Source of the DNA: Sordariomycetes sp. S80-01Y
Taxonomy: Eukaryota; Ascomycota; Sordariomycetes
Assembly (NCBI GenBank): GCA_037042185.1
Contig: JAXQJY010000032.1
Location: 1,302,001-1,366,000, forward strand
Length of the DNA: 64,000 nt
Direction: 5' to 3'
Part shown: positions 12,151-24,851 of the stretch, piece by piece
Position numbering within the stretch: the stretch's first letter is position 1
How the letters are laid out: every line of letters begins with the position of its first letter
Position numbers and translations under genes: made by a program
The notes under the pieces: generated by a model
What the model was told of the DNA's origin: nothing
The model's database searches: none
Seen by the model: the letters and a program-made list of their open reading frames with translations, nothing else

Positions 12151-13634
12151 AGCCGACGCAGGGATCGTGTCGAACACAATTTTTGGCACCCCATGCGGCA
12201 TGCAAGGGCAGCAGCCAATGGACGAGCACAGCTGGACTCGGCGGGGTAACCGAGGGGCAGCAGCTGAGTGCCTGATTGGATGCTGGCCACGGTGAGAAAG
12301 GGGAATCTTGCGCTGTGGAGGCGCGCACCTAGCCGTCCTTCAGGGCACTAGTAGTACTAAGCACCTCAGTAGTCGAATTGCCATCAAGGGGTCCCATGGC
12401 GTACTGTATTATGACTGACCTCATACAAGGAAATGGACATGCGGATAAAGGGGGCAACTCGTGGAGGGAAACGGCTTTGCGGTCGCAGCCTAGGTGGATT
12501 TCTTTCCCCCGACAAGCGAGGAGTCCTATCTTGCGACGTCTGTGCAGGCTATCTGGGGACAGAGATAGCGCACAATAAATTCGCGACGGATGGTGAACTC
12601 GCGGCACCGCAAACACAGCTCATACAGCTCACAAGTGCAGGCCTTCTACCGCATCATGCAGAGCCCTGATCTGCTAAAGAATTGAAAGCTAGCTCATCGG
12701 ATATACTCTTTGTTACAATACAACTAAGAGACTAACCGATGTGAAGGTCCATCTATAGCCCGGGATCGCTGCCGCTACCGTAGGGTAGCATAAGTATGCA
12801 CCAGTGAGGCCACTCACCATGGGGCGCGCCTTGTAAGCTCGATAATAAGCCTAGATCGCAACAGTCCGAGGTCAGAGACACCGGATGGTCGAACGGCGCC
12901 GGATGAACGAGGATGTCCTGCGGAGCAAAGTAGCCCCTTCGGCTCTTGGTATATAGTGCTACACACGATGTGAGCAGTAAGTGTTTGGTGGGCCGGGATT
13001 TACCACCCGAATAAGATCTTTCGGCGTATTTGTGCGTAAAGTCGGCGATACTGGCGCATTGTCGGAGTGGGCACGATGCCTAATGAAACTCTCATCGGCA
13101 TCATGCGGACTCGGTGCTCTCGATTTGAAGACGATTTGGTTGTCGTATTCGGGTTCCACATGCACTTCGCAAATCGCTTCACATGGAGACCGTTGGCGGG
13201 GCGCCTAGCCTAGGTTGGAATGGTTTTGGGGAGACAACGAACGATCTGTGTACTGAATTAGGCCATGGGCCAGAAGATAGATGAGCCTAAGCGTGAGCTC
13301 AATCGTGGGCTATACTACGCAGTATACATATGAGCACTTCACCCTGCTGCCGTTGCTCTTGTCATGTGGTAGCAAGAATCATACCTTTCCTGGGTGGTGA
13401 ATGACGCCGTGGAACGCACAGAGTGCGCCTCGAGACGGGTGGATGATGACATTGATCGGGGCGGATTCGGACTGCGCCGGCACCACCGACACGGCTGAAG
13501 TGGTTTCGGGGCAGTTGAAGTCCAGAGTGTCGAGGCGGCTGACACCCGAACTCCCGAGATGGGGATGGATGCATCATGATTGGAAATATTTAAGCGGCCA
13601 CTGTGAAACCACGACTTACTACTGCGTACTGCCA

Positions 13635-13688
13635 AGTACTACTAGTAGCTACCGCACTGTACCTTGAGTAGGTAAGGTACCTAGTAGG
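13635..13688. repeat. Palindromic CTACTAGTAG / GGTACCTAGTAG-type intergenic words
   Basis: AGTACTACTAGTAGCTAC (13635-13652) contains the perfect palindrome CTACTAGTAG; GGTAAGGTACCTAGTAGG (13671-13688) is closely related in composition. Similar words recur between other genes in this window. Role unknown. Confidence 0.5.
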
Positions 13689-14170
13689 CAGTCAAGCGCG
13701 TCAGCAGTGGCGCCTCGTTCGCTGAGCTCAGGATCTAAGCTCGCTTATGAGCCGTGAGACGTCAGCAGAGTTACCATAGCTGTAGTACCCAGCGCTCTTC
13801 GTTGCATGTGGATGGCGTTGAATCCAAGTCGGCCCCAACAGTTGCTGCCGGAGTTGACTGATAAAGTTGGGCGTGAGCCCGAGTGTCCGGGGACCGGGGC
13901 TGGGAATCGCACTGGACCCACCTTCGTTCAGTGACCGCACTGCGCGGCAGTCCGTCGGGTGTCCTGATCTCTTTCAAAATCCCAGCAGCGCCCCTCCTTA
14001 TCCCGTCCCCTGATCCTTAAGCCGTCCTCGACCGTCTGTATTATCGCGCGGCCTCTGCCAGACTTCTTCACAGCCTCGGACGTTCGAGCACGAATCTGCC
14101 CCTCGGCGCCAACGAAGCGCATGTCCACGCATACCCATTCACTCCGAAGTTATCTCGTCCACCCGCCCAC

Positions 14171-14180
14171 GATAAGATAA
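14171..14180 (+). promoter_or_regulatory. Double GATA motif before the P450 reductase start
   Basis: GATAAGATAA, two overlapping GATA cores, ends 37 bases before the start codon. It could bind an AreA/Sre-type GATA factor, but so close to the ATG it may simply be 5' leader sequence. Confidence 0.25.
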
Positions 14181-14217
14181 GGCCTCTCCGCCTGGTGCTC
14201 CAGTGTACGCAGTCAAC

Positions 14218-16411
14218 ATGGCCGAGTTGGACACGTTGGACATCATAGTCCTTGGGGCTATCCTGCTCGGAACCCTCGCCTACTTCACCAAGGGAACGTA
14301 CTGGGGCGTGCAGAAGGACCCTTATGCCAATGCCTTCGCAAACGCCAATGGCGCCAAGGCCGGCCGGTCGAGGAACATCATCGAGAAGATGGACGAGTCG
14401 GGCAAGAACTGTGTCATCTTCTACGGTTCCCAGACTGGCACTGCCGAGGACTACGCTTCTCGTCTGGCCAAGGAAGGCAAGAGCCGCTTCGGTCTCGAGA
14501 CCATGGTCGCCGATCTCGAGGAGTACGATTACGAGAACCTCGATACCTTTCCCGAAGACAAGGTCGCCATGTTCGTCCTGGCCACCTATGGCGAGGGTGA
14601 GCCAACCGATAACGCTGTCGAATTCTACGAGTTCATCACTGGCGAGGACGTCCAGTTCGGCGAGAGCAACGATCCTCCCCTGGGTAACCTCAAGTACGTC
14701 GCCTTTGGTCTTGGCAACAACACTTACGAGCACTACAACTCCATGGTCCGCAATGTGGATAAGGCTTTGACGAAGCTTGGTGCTCACCGTATCGGCGAGG
14801 CTGGCGAGGGCGATGATGGCGCCGGCACGATGGAGGAGGATTTCCTGGCTTGGAAGGACCCCATGTGGACTGCTTTGGCCGAGAAGATGGGGTTGGAGGA
14901 GCGCGAGGCTGTCTACGAACCCATTTTTGGAATCGTTGACCGCGAAAATCTGTCTCCTTCGTCTCCTGAGGTCTACCTCGGCGAGCCTAACAAGATGCAT
15001 CTCGAAGGCACGGCCAAGGGGCCCTTCAACGCCCATAACCCCTACATTGCCCCCATCACCGAATCGCGCGAACTCTTCTCCGCCAAGGACCGCAACTGCC
15101 TACACATGGATGTCGACATTAGCGCGTCGAACCTCTCCTACCAGACAGGTGACCACATTGCCATCTGGCCAACAAACGCCGGCGAAGAGGTGGACCGCTT
15201 CCTCGACATCTTGGGGCTTAAGGAGAAGCAATTCAACGTCATCAGCGTAAAGGCCCTCGAGCCCACCGCCAAGGTTCCCTTCCCGACCCCGACGACCTAC
15301 GACGCCATTGTGCGGTACCACATGGAGATCTGCGCCCCTGTTTCCCGCCAATTCGTCTCCACCCTCGCCGCTTTCGCCCCCTCTGAGGAAGCCAAGGCTG
15401 AGATGACCAGGCTCGGAAGCGACAAGGACTACTTTCACGAGAAGACGTCTCCTCACTTCTTCAACATCGCCCTCCTGCTTGCCAAGGTCAGCAATGGCGA
15501 GAAGTGGACTAACATCCCCTTCTCCGCCGTCATCGAAGGCCTGAACAAGCTTCAACCCCGTTACTACTCCATCTCCTCCTCTTCTCTGGTACAACCCAAG
15601 AAGATTTCCATCACTGCTGTCGTCGAAAACCAGGTTCTCCCAGGTCGCAAGGAGCCGTTCCGTGGCGTTGCCACGAACTACCTCTTCGCTCTCAAACAGA
15701 AGCAGAACGGCGATCCCAAGCCCGAGCCTTTTGGCCAGAGTTACGAAATCATGGGCCCGCGCAACAAGTACGATGGTATTCACGTTCCTGTTCACGTTCG
15801 CCATTCCAACTTCAAGCTGCCCTCAGACCCTTCGAAGCCTGTCATCATGATTGGCCCTGGAACCGGTGCCGCACCTTTCCGTGGATTCGTCCAAGAGCGT
15901 GCTAAGCAAGCGCAAGATGGTGCTAATGTCGGACGTACTCTTCTGTTTTTCGGCTGCCGCAAGCCGGACGAGGACTTCCTGTACAAGGACGAGTGGGACG
16001 TAAGTCAAGCCGCACACTCTCAACCCAACCACTCACAGTACTGACATCTTGCAGGAATACAAAAAGGCTCTAGGTGACAAATTCGAGCTCATCACCGCTT
16101 TCTCGCGCCAAAGTGCCAAGAAGGTCTACGTCCAACACCGCCTCAAAGAACACGCCGCGGAGGTCAACGAGCTCCTCTCACAGAAGGCGTTCTTCTACGT
16201 TTGCGGTGATGCGGCGAACATGGCGCGTGAGGTGAACACTGTTTTGGCGCAGATCATTGCCGAAGGCAGAGGTGTGAGTGAGCAGAAGGGCGAGGAGATT
16301 GTGAAGAGCATGAGGTCTGCAAACCAGTACCAGGTATGTTGCTCCGTATTCCTGCTCGTAAGTTGCTTGAATGAGATTGCTGACAGTGCATAGGAGGATG
16401 TCTGGTCGTAG
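14218..16411 (+). CDS. cprA: NADPH-cytochrome P450 reductase
   Basis: Exons 14218-15999, 16055-16333 and 16394-16411 (introns of 55 and 60 bp), 692 residues, the normal fungal length. The ATG at 14218 gives the expected start MAELDTLDIIVLGAILLG, an N-terminal membrane anchor. Then come the FMN-binding flavodoxin domain (FYGSQTGTAEDYASRLAKEG, LATYGEGEPTDNA, FGLGNNTYEHYN), the connecting/FAD domain (LQPRYYSISSSS), and the NADPH domain (GPGTGAAPFRGFVQER, FFGCRKPDEDFLY, FYVCGDAANMA). The last exon of only 18 nt encodes the conserved end EDVWS. It sits in the ER membrane and passes electrons from NADPH to P450s such as Cyp51. One small variant: GTGAAPF where most homologues, as I recall, have GTGVAPF. 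Confidence 0.98.
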
Positions 16412-19400
16412 GGTCCGCAGAGCATGCGAAGCGGCGTCTTCTTTGGATTAAACGACACTTTGGCGAACAAATGCATTGCACGCGGATTGTTTTGAACGGA
16501 AAGATTGGGTGTTTGGGCACATTGCGTGGAACGGGCGCCCGCAATGGCTATGGCAAGCCAGCTAGACTGCGACACGTGAACCCATGATTTCGAGCAAGGG
16601 TTTACTTACATGGACGAATGCGCGGTGAAGACATAGGAGAAGAAAAACCATGTTGTTCGGGGATATGAATGGGCGGCCTTTGTTTGCCAATCTGGCGAGC
16701 GGTCTGCGTTTGTAGTACATAGTGTGGCTTGGCTAGAGAGTGAATAGATTTTTTTTCGAATGGATACTGGATCGAGCCGGTCGTGTGGGATGTGACAAGT
16801 TTGACTCCTTGTCGATCTGAAGGCTGCCGTTGGATGACTTCGGATGTGCCAGGGGTAGCGCCCGGTTTGCTGGGAGGACAGTCTACATCGTTCAAGCTTT
16901 TTGCGAAAGCTGGAAGAACCTCATTGCTTTCGACTTTTGCCTCGGCGTGTCCAGAACCCGATAGTGCATTAACCATCGGAATCAGCAAAACTCCAAGCCT
17001 ACTTTCTCTCTGCGCCACCCCTCAGGTCCAGAACGTCATCGTCTCCTCGTCACCCCAACCAGCAGTCGACAACGAAGCTTTCACCTGCAGCCGCCTGCAT
17101 CCCACCAGCCGCTGATGATGCCCGAGTCCCTCTCCATTTCATTCTGTGTCTGGGCGACCCTGCCGGCAGGTCGATGTTTGCTCGGGGCGCGCAGTCGTGG
17201 ACGTGAGCCTGCAGACGATTAATTATTTCCCAGCAGCGAGACACCGATAGCGCAAGGTGAAGGAAATGAAAACGGAAGGCAGTGCCAATGAGGGGCCTGA
17301 GGGGGTCTTGTAGGTTGGGGTGCTGGACTCGACCGGACATCATGTTTCGGAAAAGGGGTCGGAAATTTAAGACACTTAGCCGGGGGACGTCGATGGCCCA
17401 TTGCCCGGATGCTGGAACCTTGCGATCTAGCAGCGACATCTTGCAGTCGTGTACTTCTCTAGGATATTATCCCAGGTCAAATCTGACAAATCTAAGCCTG
17501 GTAGAATACCCCAGTCATCGAGATCACGCAACAGGTCTTTCCTATCAGTTCACCCAGAAACTGCCTGCCTACAACTGGGTGCTCTCGCGACGAACAATCT
17601 TCAAAGAGCTCAGTTGATTCTATCATCTTGTACGCGTTGGGATCGATCTGCTTTGAATTCCCCATTCATGGGGGCGTGTCATCACACCGCGCTCTGTTAT
17701 TGCTTTTGCTTCAGCCGCCGGCAGCCAACCAGCCCTGCTGCATGGGCGCAAGGGATGCACATCTGCGCACACGCGAGGACGGGATCATATGCGAAACGCC
17801 CGATAAAGCAACTAGACCATGTAGCTCGGAAGTATGCGCATGATGAAGCTGGGATGTTGTCATAGGTAGTAGTTACGGTGTAGGGTCAGAGATGGAGGCC
17901 TGCACCAAACATCGCTACAGGACCGAGGACTCATGGCTGTTATGTTGCTAGCTTGTGTACATCTTGCTAGAGGCTTTGTGATAAACTTGGTTGAATCATG
18001 AGTGGATTGCCATCGGAGCAGGCTCTGCTGGTTGTTGCTTTTGACCTTGCGCGAGGGGTGGGCGGTTGTCTTGCTTCGAAGCATGCTCTCTTCCGCCACC
18101 AACTACTCCGCAGGGATGAGCATTGCACGAATGAGCATGGGGAAGTGCATTTATCTGCTGATTGGATGCTGGCGAGAAACCTCTGGGAATGCACCCTGTT
18201 CCCCGTGGCGTCTTGCGAGGTGAAGCCCCTGGCGTGATGTCTTGGATACAGATGGGCTGAAGCAGAGCGGCGTAGGGCAAACTTATCTGTCAAGTTGGCT
18301 TGTAGCATATAGTATCGGTCTTCCCCTTCTCACCCGATCGTCTGGATCCCTCTCCTTAAAAATGCGCAACGACGTTCTGTGACACGACCAAAGTATTCTT
18401 ATCCTCTTCCAGACTCAAACATAAGTTACTACTACTTTACACTTTACAAAAAGCGAGCATATATATCTACTACTGCTTGATTTATCAGCATTCGCGCATT
18501 CTTTCTCGACTTTGGCGAGCTCTCGCAGCCCCCATCGGGACTCTCAGCCCCAGACTAAGAGGCGGACCGCAACGCTGCCAGACACAATCCGCACCGGAGA
18601 CAAACGGCCGAGCGCTTAACATTAGGCTCACATCCACGGAACTACGTAAGCGTGTCAACATCCTGAGGGTGTTACGACGCTAGCGCTGGTATCAGCTCGT
18701 GCGAACCCCGCCCCCCTGATGCACAAAGTAAATATTGACACGTGAGAAGTAGGAGAAGCTGGGCAAACGCAACGGACGCCCTCACATCTTTGGAAAGCAA
18801 TATTCGCTGTTACGGGAATTAAACGAATTCGGTCTTGGTCGGAGGAAGTAGCTAAGGCCATCTCGCATCTTCTGCCCCTTTTTGACTCGGGTCCCACGGT
18901 CGTCGTCTCCGCATTTGTCAACTGAACATCGGCGCTTTCTGAAGAGAAGCGAAACTCGCTCTCACCTTACACAAGGTGGCACAAAGTTTCGAGAGGTTCC
19001 AAGCATCGAAGGCATTTGAAGCTGACCTCAACTGCCAGAGGTGCAGTGTTGTGGTCGAGGAAAGCCCCGCTAGCCATCCGCATTAGGCACCTTAAGCGAG
19101 CCTCAGCCTCCCCGAGAGGGCAGCATAGCACCTGAACAAGTACCAGCTAGGGACTGTTTCCGCTGGCAGGTAAGATCTGCCCGCAGCTGCTTGAGCTAGC
19201 TGATTCGAAGGCACAGTGTTTACGTCGAGGCACCTAACTCCGTCCGCCCGGCTCGCTTTTCTCTCTCTTTTCTTCTCTCCTTCCATACCATCCATTTACG
19301 TCTCACAGAGAAGAGAGCACTTTATTCTCACCTTCTCACTCATCCTTTACCACCCTCAATTTATCTCCGCAACTGCGTTCGTTCGAGGCCAGTATCGCTC

Positions 19401-20284
19401 GTCTATCCGTTACGCCTTCCGCGCCTTTGGCAGCAAGTCTCGTTAGGTACCTCGCAGCTGCCTCTTGCAATAGTCTGAACACACTTGTCTGGAAACTTCC
19501 GTACGGTCGCCTTCCAAAAATTACCTTACGCGACTGCAAATTACGCTCCTTCCTTGCAACCAAGCACCATTAGGTAAGTTAGCCCTGAGAATCAAAGACC
19601 TCGTCTCCCACTCATCTCCATCTCTTCTCTCTTCTCCATCATCTTCCACCATTCTCTTCTTTGGTACCACACAACATCCCTCCAAGGAGCCGTCCTCTTC
19701 AGTCCTTCCACCAAACGGTCTTCAAGCACAATCTTTTCACCCGCCCCATCTTGCTCGATAGCTCGTTCTATCTTACGTTACCCTCGCTTCATCTCCAGAG
19801 TCTTGGTAGCTACATCTGCCTACGTCTGCTACGCATCTCCCATCCCTCCCTTGTTCGAACAGGCATTTGGAGCCTCTACAAGAGTGTGTATCTCCCTTTT
19901 TGCTGCCATCCGCGTCGCGGTTCAAGCTCCTCAGCTCCAAACCTGCGATCAATGAACCGAAAGCTCAGAAACACTTCACACTCGGCTGGCAGCAGCCTAT
20001 TCCTTCAGCACCTCATGGCGGTTCCATCTACTTCACAACTCTACTACCTGCTGTCCATTCATTGCTCTCATCATCTCTGCTTGTTCAAGTTGCTGACTCC
20101 GCACTATTTCAGTTTGCTATTGTGGCATCGAACATCTCCAGCTCCTTCTGACACCATCTGTTGCCATACCAGGCGAGTCGGTTTACCCACCCTCCCTTTA
20201 TCAGCTCGTCTGGGCCAATGCTGAATCTTTTCGTCCCAGGCAACTTTGAGATTTACCATCTTCAAGAAACAATCGACATAAACA
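16412..20284. other. 3.9-kb gene-poor region with a long pyrimidine-rich stretch before the RRM gene
   Basis: No recognisable protein. The left half (16412-18400) has unremarkable sequence with short open frames. From about 19240 to 20284 the + strand is strongly C/T-rich (runs such as TCTCTCTTTTCTTCTCTCC), as in long fungal 5' leaders, and holds several upstream AUGs. GTAAGT at 19574 is a possible leader-intron donor. I read the right part as promoter plus long 5' UTR of the downstream gene. Confidence 0.5.
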
Positions 20285-22187
20285 ATGGAAGGCAGCAAGG
20301 GGGCCTACTCCGCTGTTCAACAGCCCGCTGGTCGCCCAGTCACCGCCACTGGACATGCCGGTGGCCAGGGCACTACCTACGCCAACGTTCAGGCCAACGG
20401 TCAAGGCAACGGCTACGGTGGGACGCCCGCAGATGTAAACGCACTCTCAGGTGCCTTTGGAGGTCTTTCCTTTCACGGTGTGAACATGCCCGCTAACCAA
20501 GCTCACATGCCGGTTGGCCCCGGCGGTCCTTGGATCGTGGGCAGCAACTATGTGGGTGGTATCAATGGCCTTCAGGGGGTTTCTGTGGGTGCACAGCACG
20601 AAAATCCGACCATGGGAGCCGGTTTCGGCGGGGCTGGATTTGCTGGTCCATACTATGGTATGGGGATGCCTTCTATGGGGATGCCAGCTTACACTGGTGT
20701 CAACGTTCGCACTAACGTTCATCATCCTGCTCGTCTCGAGCGTGGCCATTCCGACAATGTTCCTGGTCTCGAGAACCGCCGGGGTTCTTACTCGACTACC
20801 GAATCCACTCCTGCTACTCCGTACTGGGCTGGCTTTGGCCATCGTGAGCCCGGGCCTCGTGTCGCCAGCCATGACCGCTCCGCCTACACGACCCCTTCCC
20901 CTCAGGCTATCGTCTTCGACGTTCCCAAGCCGGTTAGCGCTCCTATCTCCGAATCGGCTCTTGTTGCTCTCCTTGAGCAGGATCCCCCTGTTCCCAAGGC
21001 TGTTCCTGCTGTCTTCACACCCCCCGGCCAGATGAAGACGCTCGAACAGAGCCTGGAGAACCGTATTCCGGGCAACCGTAACGTCTACATCCGTGGTCTT
21101 CACCCCACCACCGACGATGAGCTTCTGTATCTCTTTTCCGCTCGCTTTGGTGCTGTCGAGACTTCCAAGGCCATCATCGACACTGGGACCGGTGCCTGCA
21201 AGGGGTATGTATTTGACTTCTCATCTAGAATTCACACTGACCCTGGGAAGTTTTGGTTTTGCCAAATTTTACGACGTCCGCGACTCGGAGATGTGCATCC
21301 GGGGTTTCCACCACCTTGGCTATGAAGTCGGTTTCGCTCGCGTACGCTTTCTTATCTCTTGTCCATTGGTCACAGCAGCTAATTTCCGCAGGAATCTTTC
21401 AACTCCCGCCTCAAGGCGCAGGGTGATGGTGGTTCCACTAATCTCTACATCTCTAATCTCCCCAAGAACATGACCGAAGTGGTGAGTCTTCACATCCTTG
21501 AACATCTGAATTCCCCAACTATGTCAGCTGTGATCTAACCATTGTGTGCGCGCAGGAACTCGGGATCATCTTCCGTGAGAAGGAGATTGTCTCCAGCAAG
21601 ATCCTCCGTGACAGCATGGGCAACAGTCGTGGCGTTGGGTTCGCTCGGTAAGTACAACTCATCCAAATATCACAACCTCATCACTGACAGTTTCCAGTTT
21701 TAACGACCGCCATGATTGTGACGAAATTATCCGCGAGTACAATGGCCGCGCTCTTGGCGAGGAGGGACTTCTGATGAATATTCGCTACGCCGACACTCCC
21801 GCCCAAAAGGAACTCAAGCGCGTTACCGCTGAGCGCCGCCAATTTCGCACCAACGAATACAACATCGGCGCCTATGGCACTCCCCTCGTCGGTCTAAGCA
21901 ACACTTCCCTCTACGGACAGCAGGGCCAGTGGCGCCGCAGCACCAACGGCAACAGCGTGCCGACTAGCACGTAGGTACACTGAGGATTTGACCTGTTATC
22001 AGTATTTGACATTTGCAGTGAGGAGTCGTCTGAGGTCTCTAAGGAGCAGGAAGAGTCTGGCAATGACGAGTATGTCGACGCCCTCGTCCAAAGGTTCGCT
22101 GGTGACTTCGAGACCGTGCTGACTCATACCTTCTATAAGTCCGAGCACTCGTGCGACTGTGACCGTTGCAACTCCCGCAAGCAGTGA
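20285..22187 (+). CDS. RBMS/MSSP-like protein with two RNA recognition motifs
   Basis: Six exons: 20285-21204, 21251-21341, 21392-21481, 21556-21647, 21698-21970 and 22019-22187, giving 544 residues. All five joins keep frame and rebuild RRM sequence. The first ~250 residues are Gly/Pro/Ala-rich and disordered. RRM1 starts with NVYIRGLHPTTDDELLYLF and continues across the first splice (GFGFAKFYD). RRM2 has NLYISNLPKNMTEVELG and RGVGFARFND. The two are joined by ESFNSRLKAQGDGGST, as in human RBMS/MSSP and its fungal relatives. The tail ends in an acidic stretch and a small Cys cluster (HSCDCDRCNSRKQ) that is odd for the family and could bind metal. Probable role: post-transcriptional RNA regulation. 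The long leader suggests regulated translation (inference). Confidence 0.9.
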
Positions 22188-22936
22188 GTGTGACGGCGAC
22201 GAGGGTGTCACTATCCACGCCGACCCGACCTCCGGCCTCCTCGCGAGTGCTAGTACTCAGTCATCCCCTTCTGCCAGGAAAGCGACGACCAAGGAATTCG
22301 TTCACTGAGAGCGTCTTACGAATGCCACGTCTTTTATGTATCACGCCTTATGATTTCCTTCCTTTGTGTCTTGTTCTTTGGTGTTGTCCTGTTGCGGAGC
22401 TGGCTATCATAGGATCGGGCAGCATTCTATGGTCTGAGATAAGAGGCTACAGTTGACGAATTCTGGAAGGTGTCTTCATTTCAACAGCTTGTACTGTAGA
22501 TTCGGAGGACTTGGCCTGTGTTTTGCGTGTTGAGTAATTGATAGTTAAGGGTGATGGACGTGGCAATGTCTAGAAAATACACACCACACCAATGTGTGTA
22601 GAACTTCATACCTGCACAAGGAAAATGAATTGCTTCATACCCATCAGTGTTTGCTTACTACTGCTAGTACTGCCTTGACTGAGGTATCTTAGCATTCAAC
22701 ACGGACCATGTTAATGGAATGTACTTTACGCTGCTCTGTAGTCGGACGTGGCTTGGAAGCCCAATAAAATGCTTTGTTCGTTCATATACTTTCAAAGTTT
22801 CGGTGTACTCATATCGCGTGCACAATAGCCGCGGAAACACGACACGGAGCGCGAATGAAGGGCGCCCATAAGCAGTCTCAGAGGCACGAGCGGAGGGGTA
22901 TCATAAGTTGTCATTTTTCATCTTAATGCCCGTGAA
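22188..22936. other. Convergent 3' region between the RRM gene and RIO2
   Basis: 749 bp with the 3' ends of both genes. It holds a TTACTACTGCTAGTACTGCC word at 22655-22674. No gene seen. Confidence 0.5.
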
Positions 22937-24209
22937 TCAAAGCACTAGTTGCGACATGTGTCTCTCCACTTCCTCGGGACCTGCGACTTTGCCTCTCACA
23001 CTGTCGCTTGGGTTCTCCCCTTGACCTTCTTCGCCCTGATTTGATTCATCGTCGTCTCCTTCGCTGTCTTGCCCGTCTTGCCCGTCACTGAATCCATCGT
23101 CATCTTCATGTTCCCCATTAGCTTCACTTTGGGTAGCCTTCTCTTTGATGGCAGCCTCTAGGTCCTTCAACATCTTCTTGGTGAATCCTGAAGCCTCCAC
23201 AGTGGCATCCAGTCTCGTGGCCCCTTTTCCAACCGTCTTCTTGGCATCCTTATAAAAGGGACCGGGTTCGTCGCTCGTAAAGCCGAATCTCCGGGAAAAG
23301 AATCTCTTGATACATTCCACATCTCTGTCGAAGTACATCTCCGCATTCATGTGTTCCATTGATACCATCTGAGGGAAATCAATAATCACCGGCTCTAGTC
23401 GTATTGTTTCCTCCTGACCATCTTCTGACTCTTCTTTGATTTCCTTGATCAGGATGTTAAACTCATTGAAGTCGCCGTGGATCAAGCCGTGCTTCGCAAG
23501 CCGTAGGATCAAGTCCATGAGTTCAGCGTAGAGGGATGCTGGGTCGGGTACGTGGGATATTTGTCGCAGCGGAAACGCGTCGATGAGGCTCATAACAATG
23601 GTGTGTCTGCTCTGCGCCAGGGGTTCGGGCGTAGGGAATCCTTCCTCCAACAAAGCCTTCATGAATGCGAACTCCTTCATCGCGGCCAATCGTGAGAGAT
23701 ACATCCAACTCCCACCACTCTTGTTCTTCAAATAGTCTCGGTTCGACTTGACACTTCTGAAGGATATCCGTCCCAACCTGTGTATCTTCAATACACGTTG
23801 CACACCCTTTTCATCGGCGACGATCATGATGTCACTTTCCTTCCCCACGCCAATTCTCGTTCCGACGCTGTAGACTTGTTTCTTCTGAGAGTGCGAGTGG
23901 AGGGCAAGGTAATCCAACCCGCCGTAGGTAAGACGGTAGCCATCGTATTTGGCCTCTTTAACGCGCGCGATGAGCCCGACTTTGGCGAGGGCAGAGATTG
24001 ACTTGTGCACGCCAGATACACCGCCTCGTAAACGGGAGAGCTTTTCGATGAGCGGCGTCGGTACGATTTCGTGGTTTTTGGAACCCTGTTCCACCTGGTG
24101 GGAGGTGTTAGTGGGATGGTGGGGGTTTTGAGAAGGGAATACGTACTGCTGTGAGGACGCGCCAATCCTCAGAGGCGAGATGGCGCATTGCGCGCGTGTC
24201 GAGTTTCAT
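22937..24209 (-). CDS. RIO2: RIO2 atypical serine kinase, 40S ribosome maturation factor
   Basis: Exons 24209-24147 and 24094-22937 (52-bp intron with a CACTAACACC branch region), 406 residues. The first exon supplies MKLDTRAMRHLASEDWRVLTA, the expected Rio2 N-terminus; exon 2 alone would begin at a GTG codon inside the winged-helix domain. Then come the winged helix (to about residue 90), the nucleotide loop GVGKESDI, the ATP-binding Lys in VLKIHRLGR, the catalytic loop HGDFNEFN and metal-binding IIDFPQ. The C-terminus is a long Asp/Glu/Gly tail with a DGQDGQD repeat, typical in composition. Rio2 acts in late cytoplasmic 40S maturation. It shares a 642-bp divergent promoter region with RPN1. 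Confidence 0.97.
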
Positions 24210-24851
24210 GGCAGGCGATTATCGATGGATAAATCTGAATAGAGGGTTTAGTGCGTAGTGAGGTTGAGGATGTCGGCGCCGGATGAGGCCAGTGACGACG
24301 GACTCGGATGATAGGTAGTGGGGGTTTTTGGGAAAATTCACTGATAAGCAGGCGAAACTTGGTATCGATAGTGCCGCCTGTTATCAGTCTCTACGTGAGT
24401 TTCAAGGTTTCTGGCCGACGCATCCCGCAGCTGTCCCACGCTCAGTCGAGGGGTGACCTTGTATTTCCTCTCCTCGGAACAAAAAAGAAGAAAACATCAA
24501 ATCAAGGACATTCCCCATGCGAAAGGGACGTCTTTCTCAACAGAAATGTAGTTGATCCTCTCAAAGATGGGTTCCAATTGTAAGACATCGTGATTAGCTA
24601 AGCGCACGTGATACGACAGCTCCCGTAGGCGGCAGCGCCTCACGTAACCGGAGCTCGAGCGTTGCAGCTCTGGGGCGATCGGCTCCATCAGCTTCTACCA
24701 ACGACGACATCTCTGTATTTTGCGTCCATACATCAAATCGCGACCCAGCCACTTTGAACGCTCTTTGCCGAAACCTGCTTTCGTCGCTAAATCTTTTCCA
24801 CGCCCTGTTGACCTCACCGCTCCCCGAATCCCGCATAGCAACGACGTCAAC
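24210..24851. promoter_or_regulatory. Shared upstream region of RIO2 and RPN1
   Basis: 642 bp between divergent starts; must hold both promoters and leaders. No yeast-type proteasome control element (GGTGGCAAA) or clear TATA box was seen. Confidence 0.45.

Larger units (their letters stand above)
11801..14217. other. 2.4-kb divergent intergenic region between TAO3 and the P450 reductase gene
   Basis: No recognisable gene on either strand; open frames are short and lack conserved-looking motifs. It must hold both promoters. It contains a (TGG)n run at 12131-12150 and TAGTAGTACTA-like words at 12347-12361 and 13635-13688. A non-coding RNA or a small unrecognised gene cannot be excluded. Confidence 0.55.

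Noticed and set aside
14068-15036. 322-codon open frame on the minus strand opposite the P450 reductase
   Set aside because: It mirrors the strongly biased codons of the reductase, has no family resemblance, and lies over conserved domains on the other strand.
16602-17018. 138-codon open frame on the minus strand downstream of the P450 reductase
   Set aside because: No motif, no splice pattern and no similarity I recognise; treated as chance.
17998-18237. 79-codon open frame with a plausible start
   Set aside because: Short, overlapped by equally long frames on both strands, no recognisable motif.
19661-20224. 187-codon open frame in the leader of the RRM gene
   Set aside because: The translation only reflects a C/T-rich tract (Leu/Ser/Pro/His-rich), starts without ATG and has no conserved motif; more likely untranslated leader.
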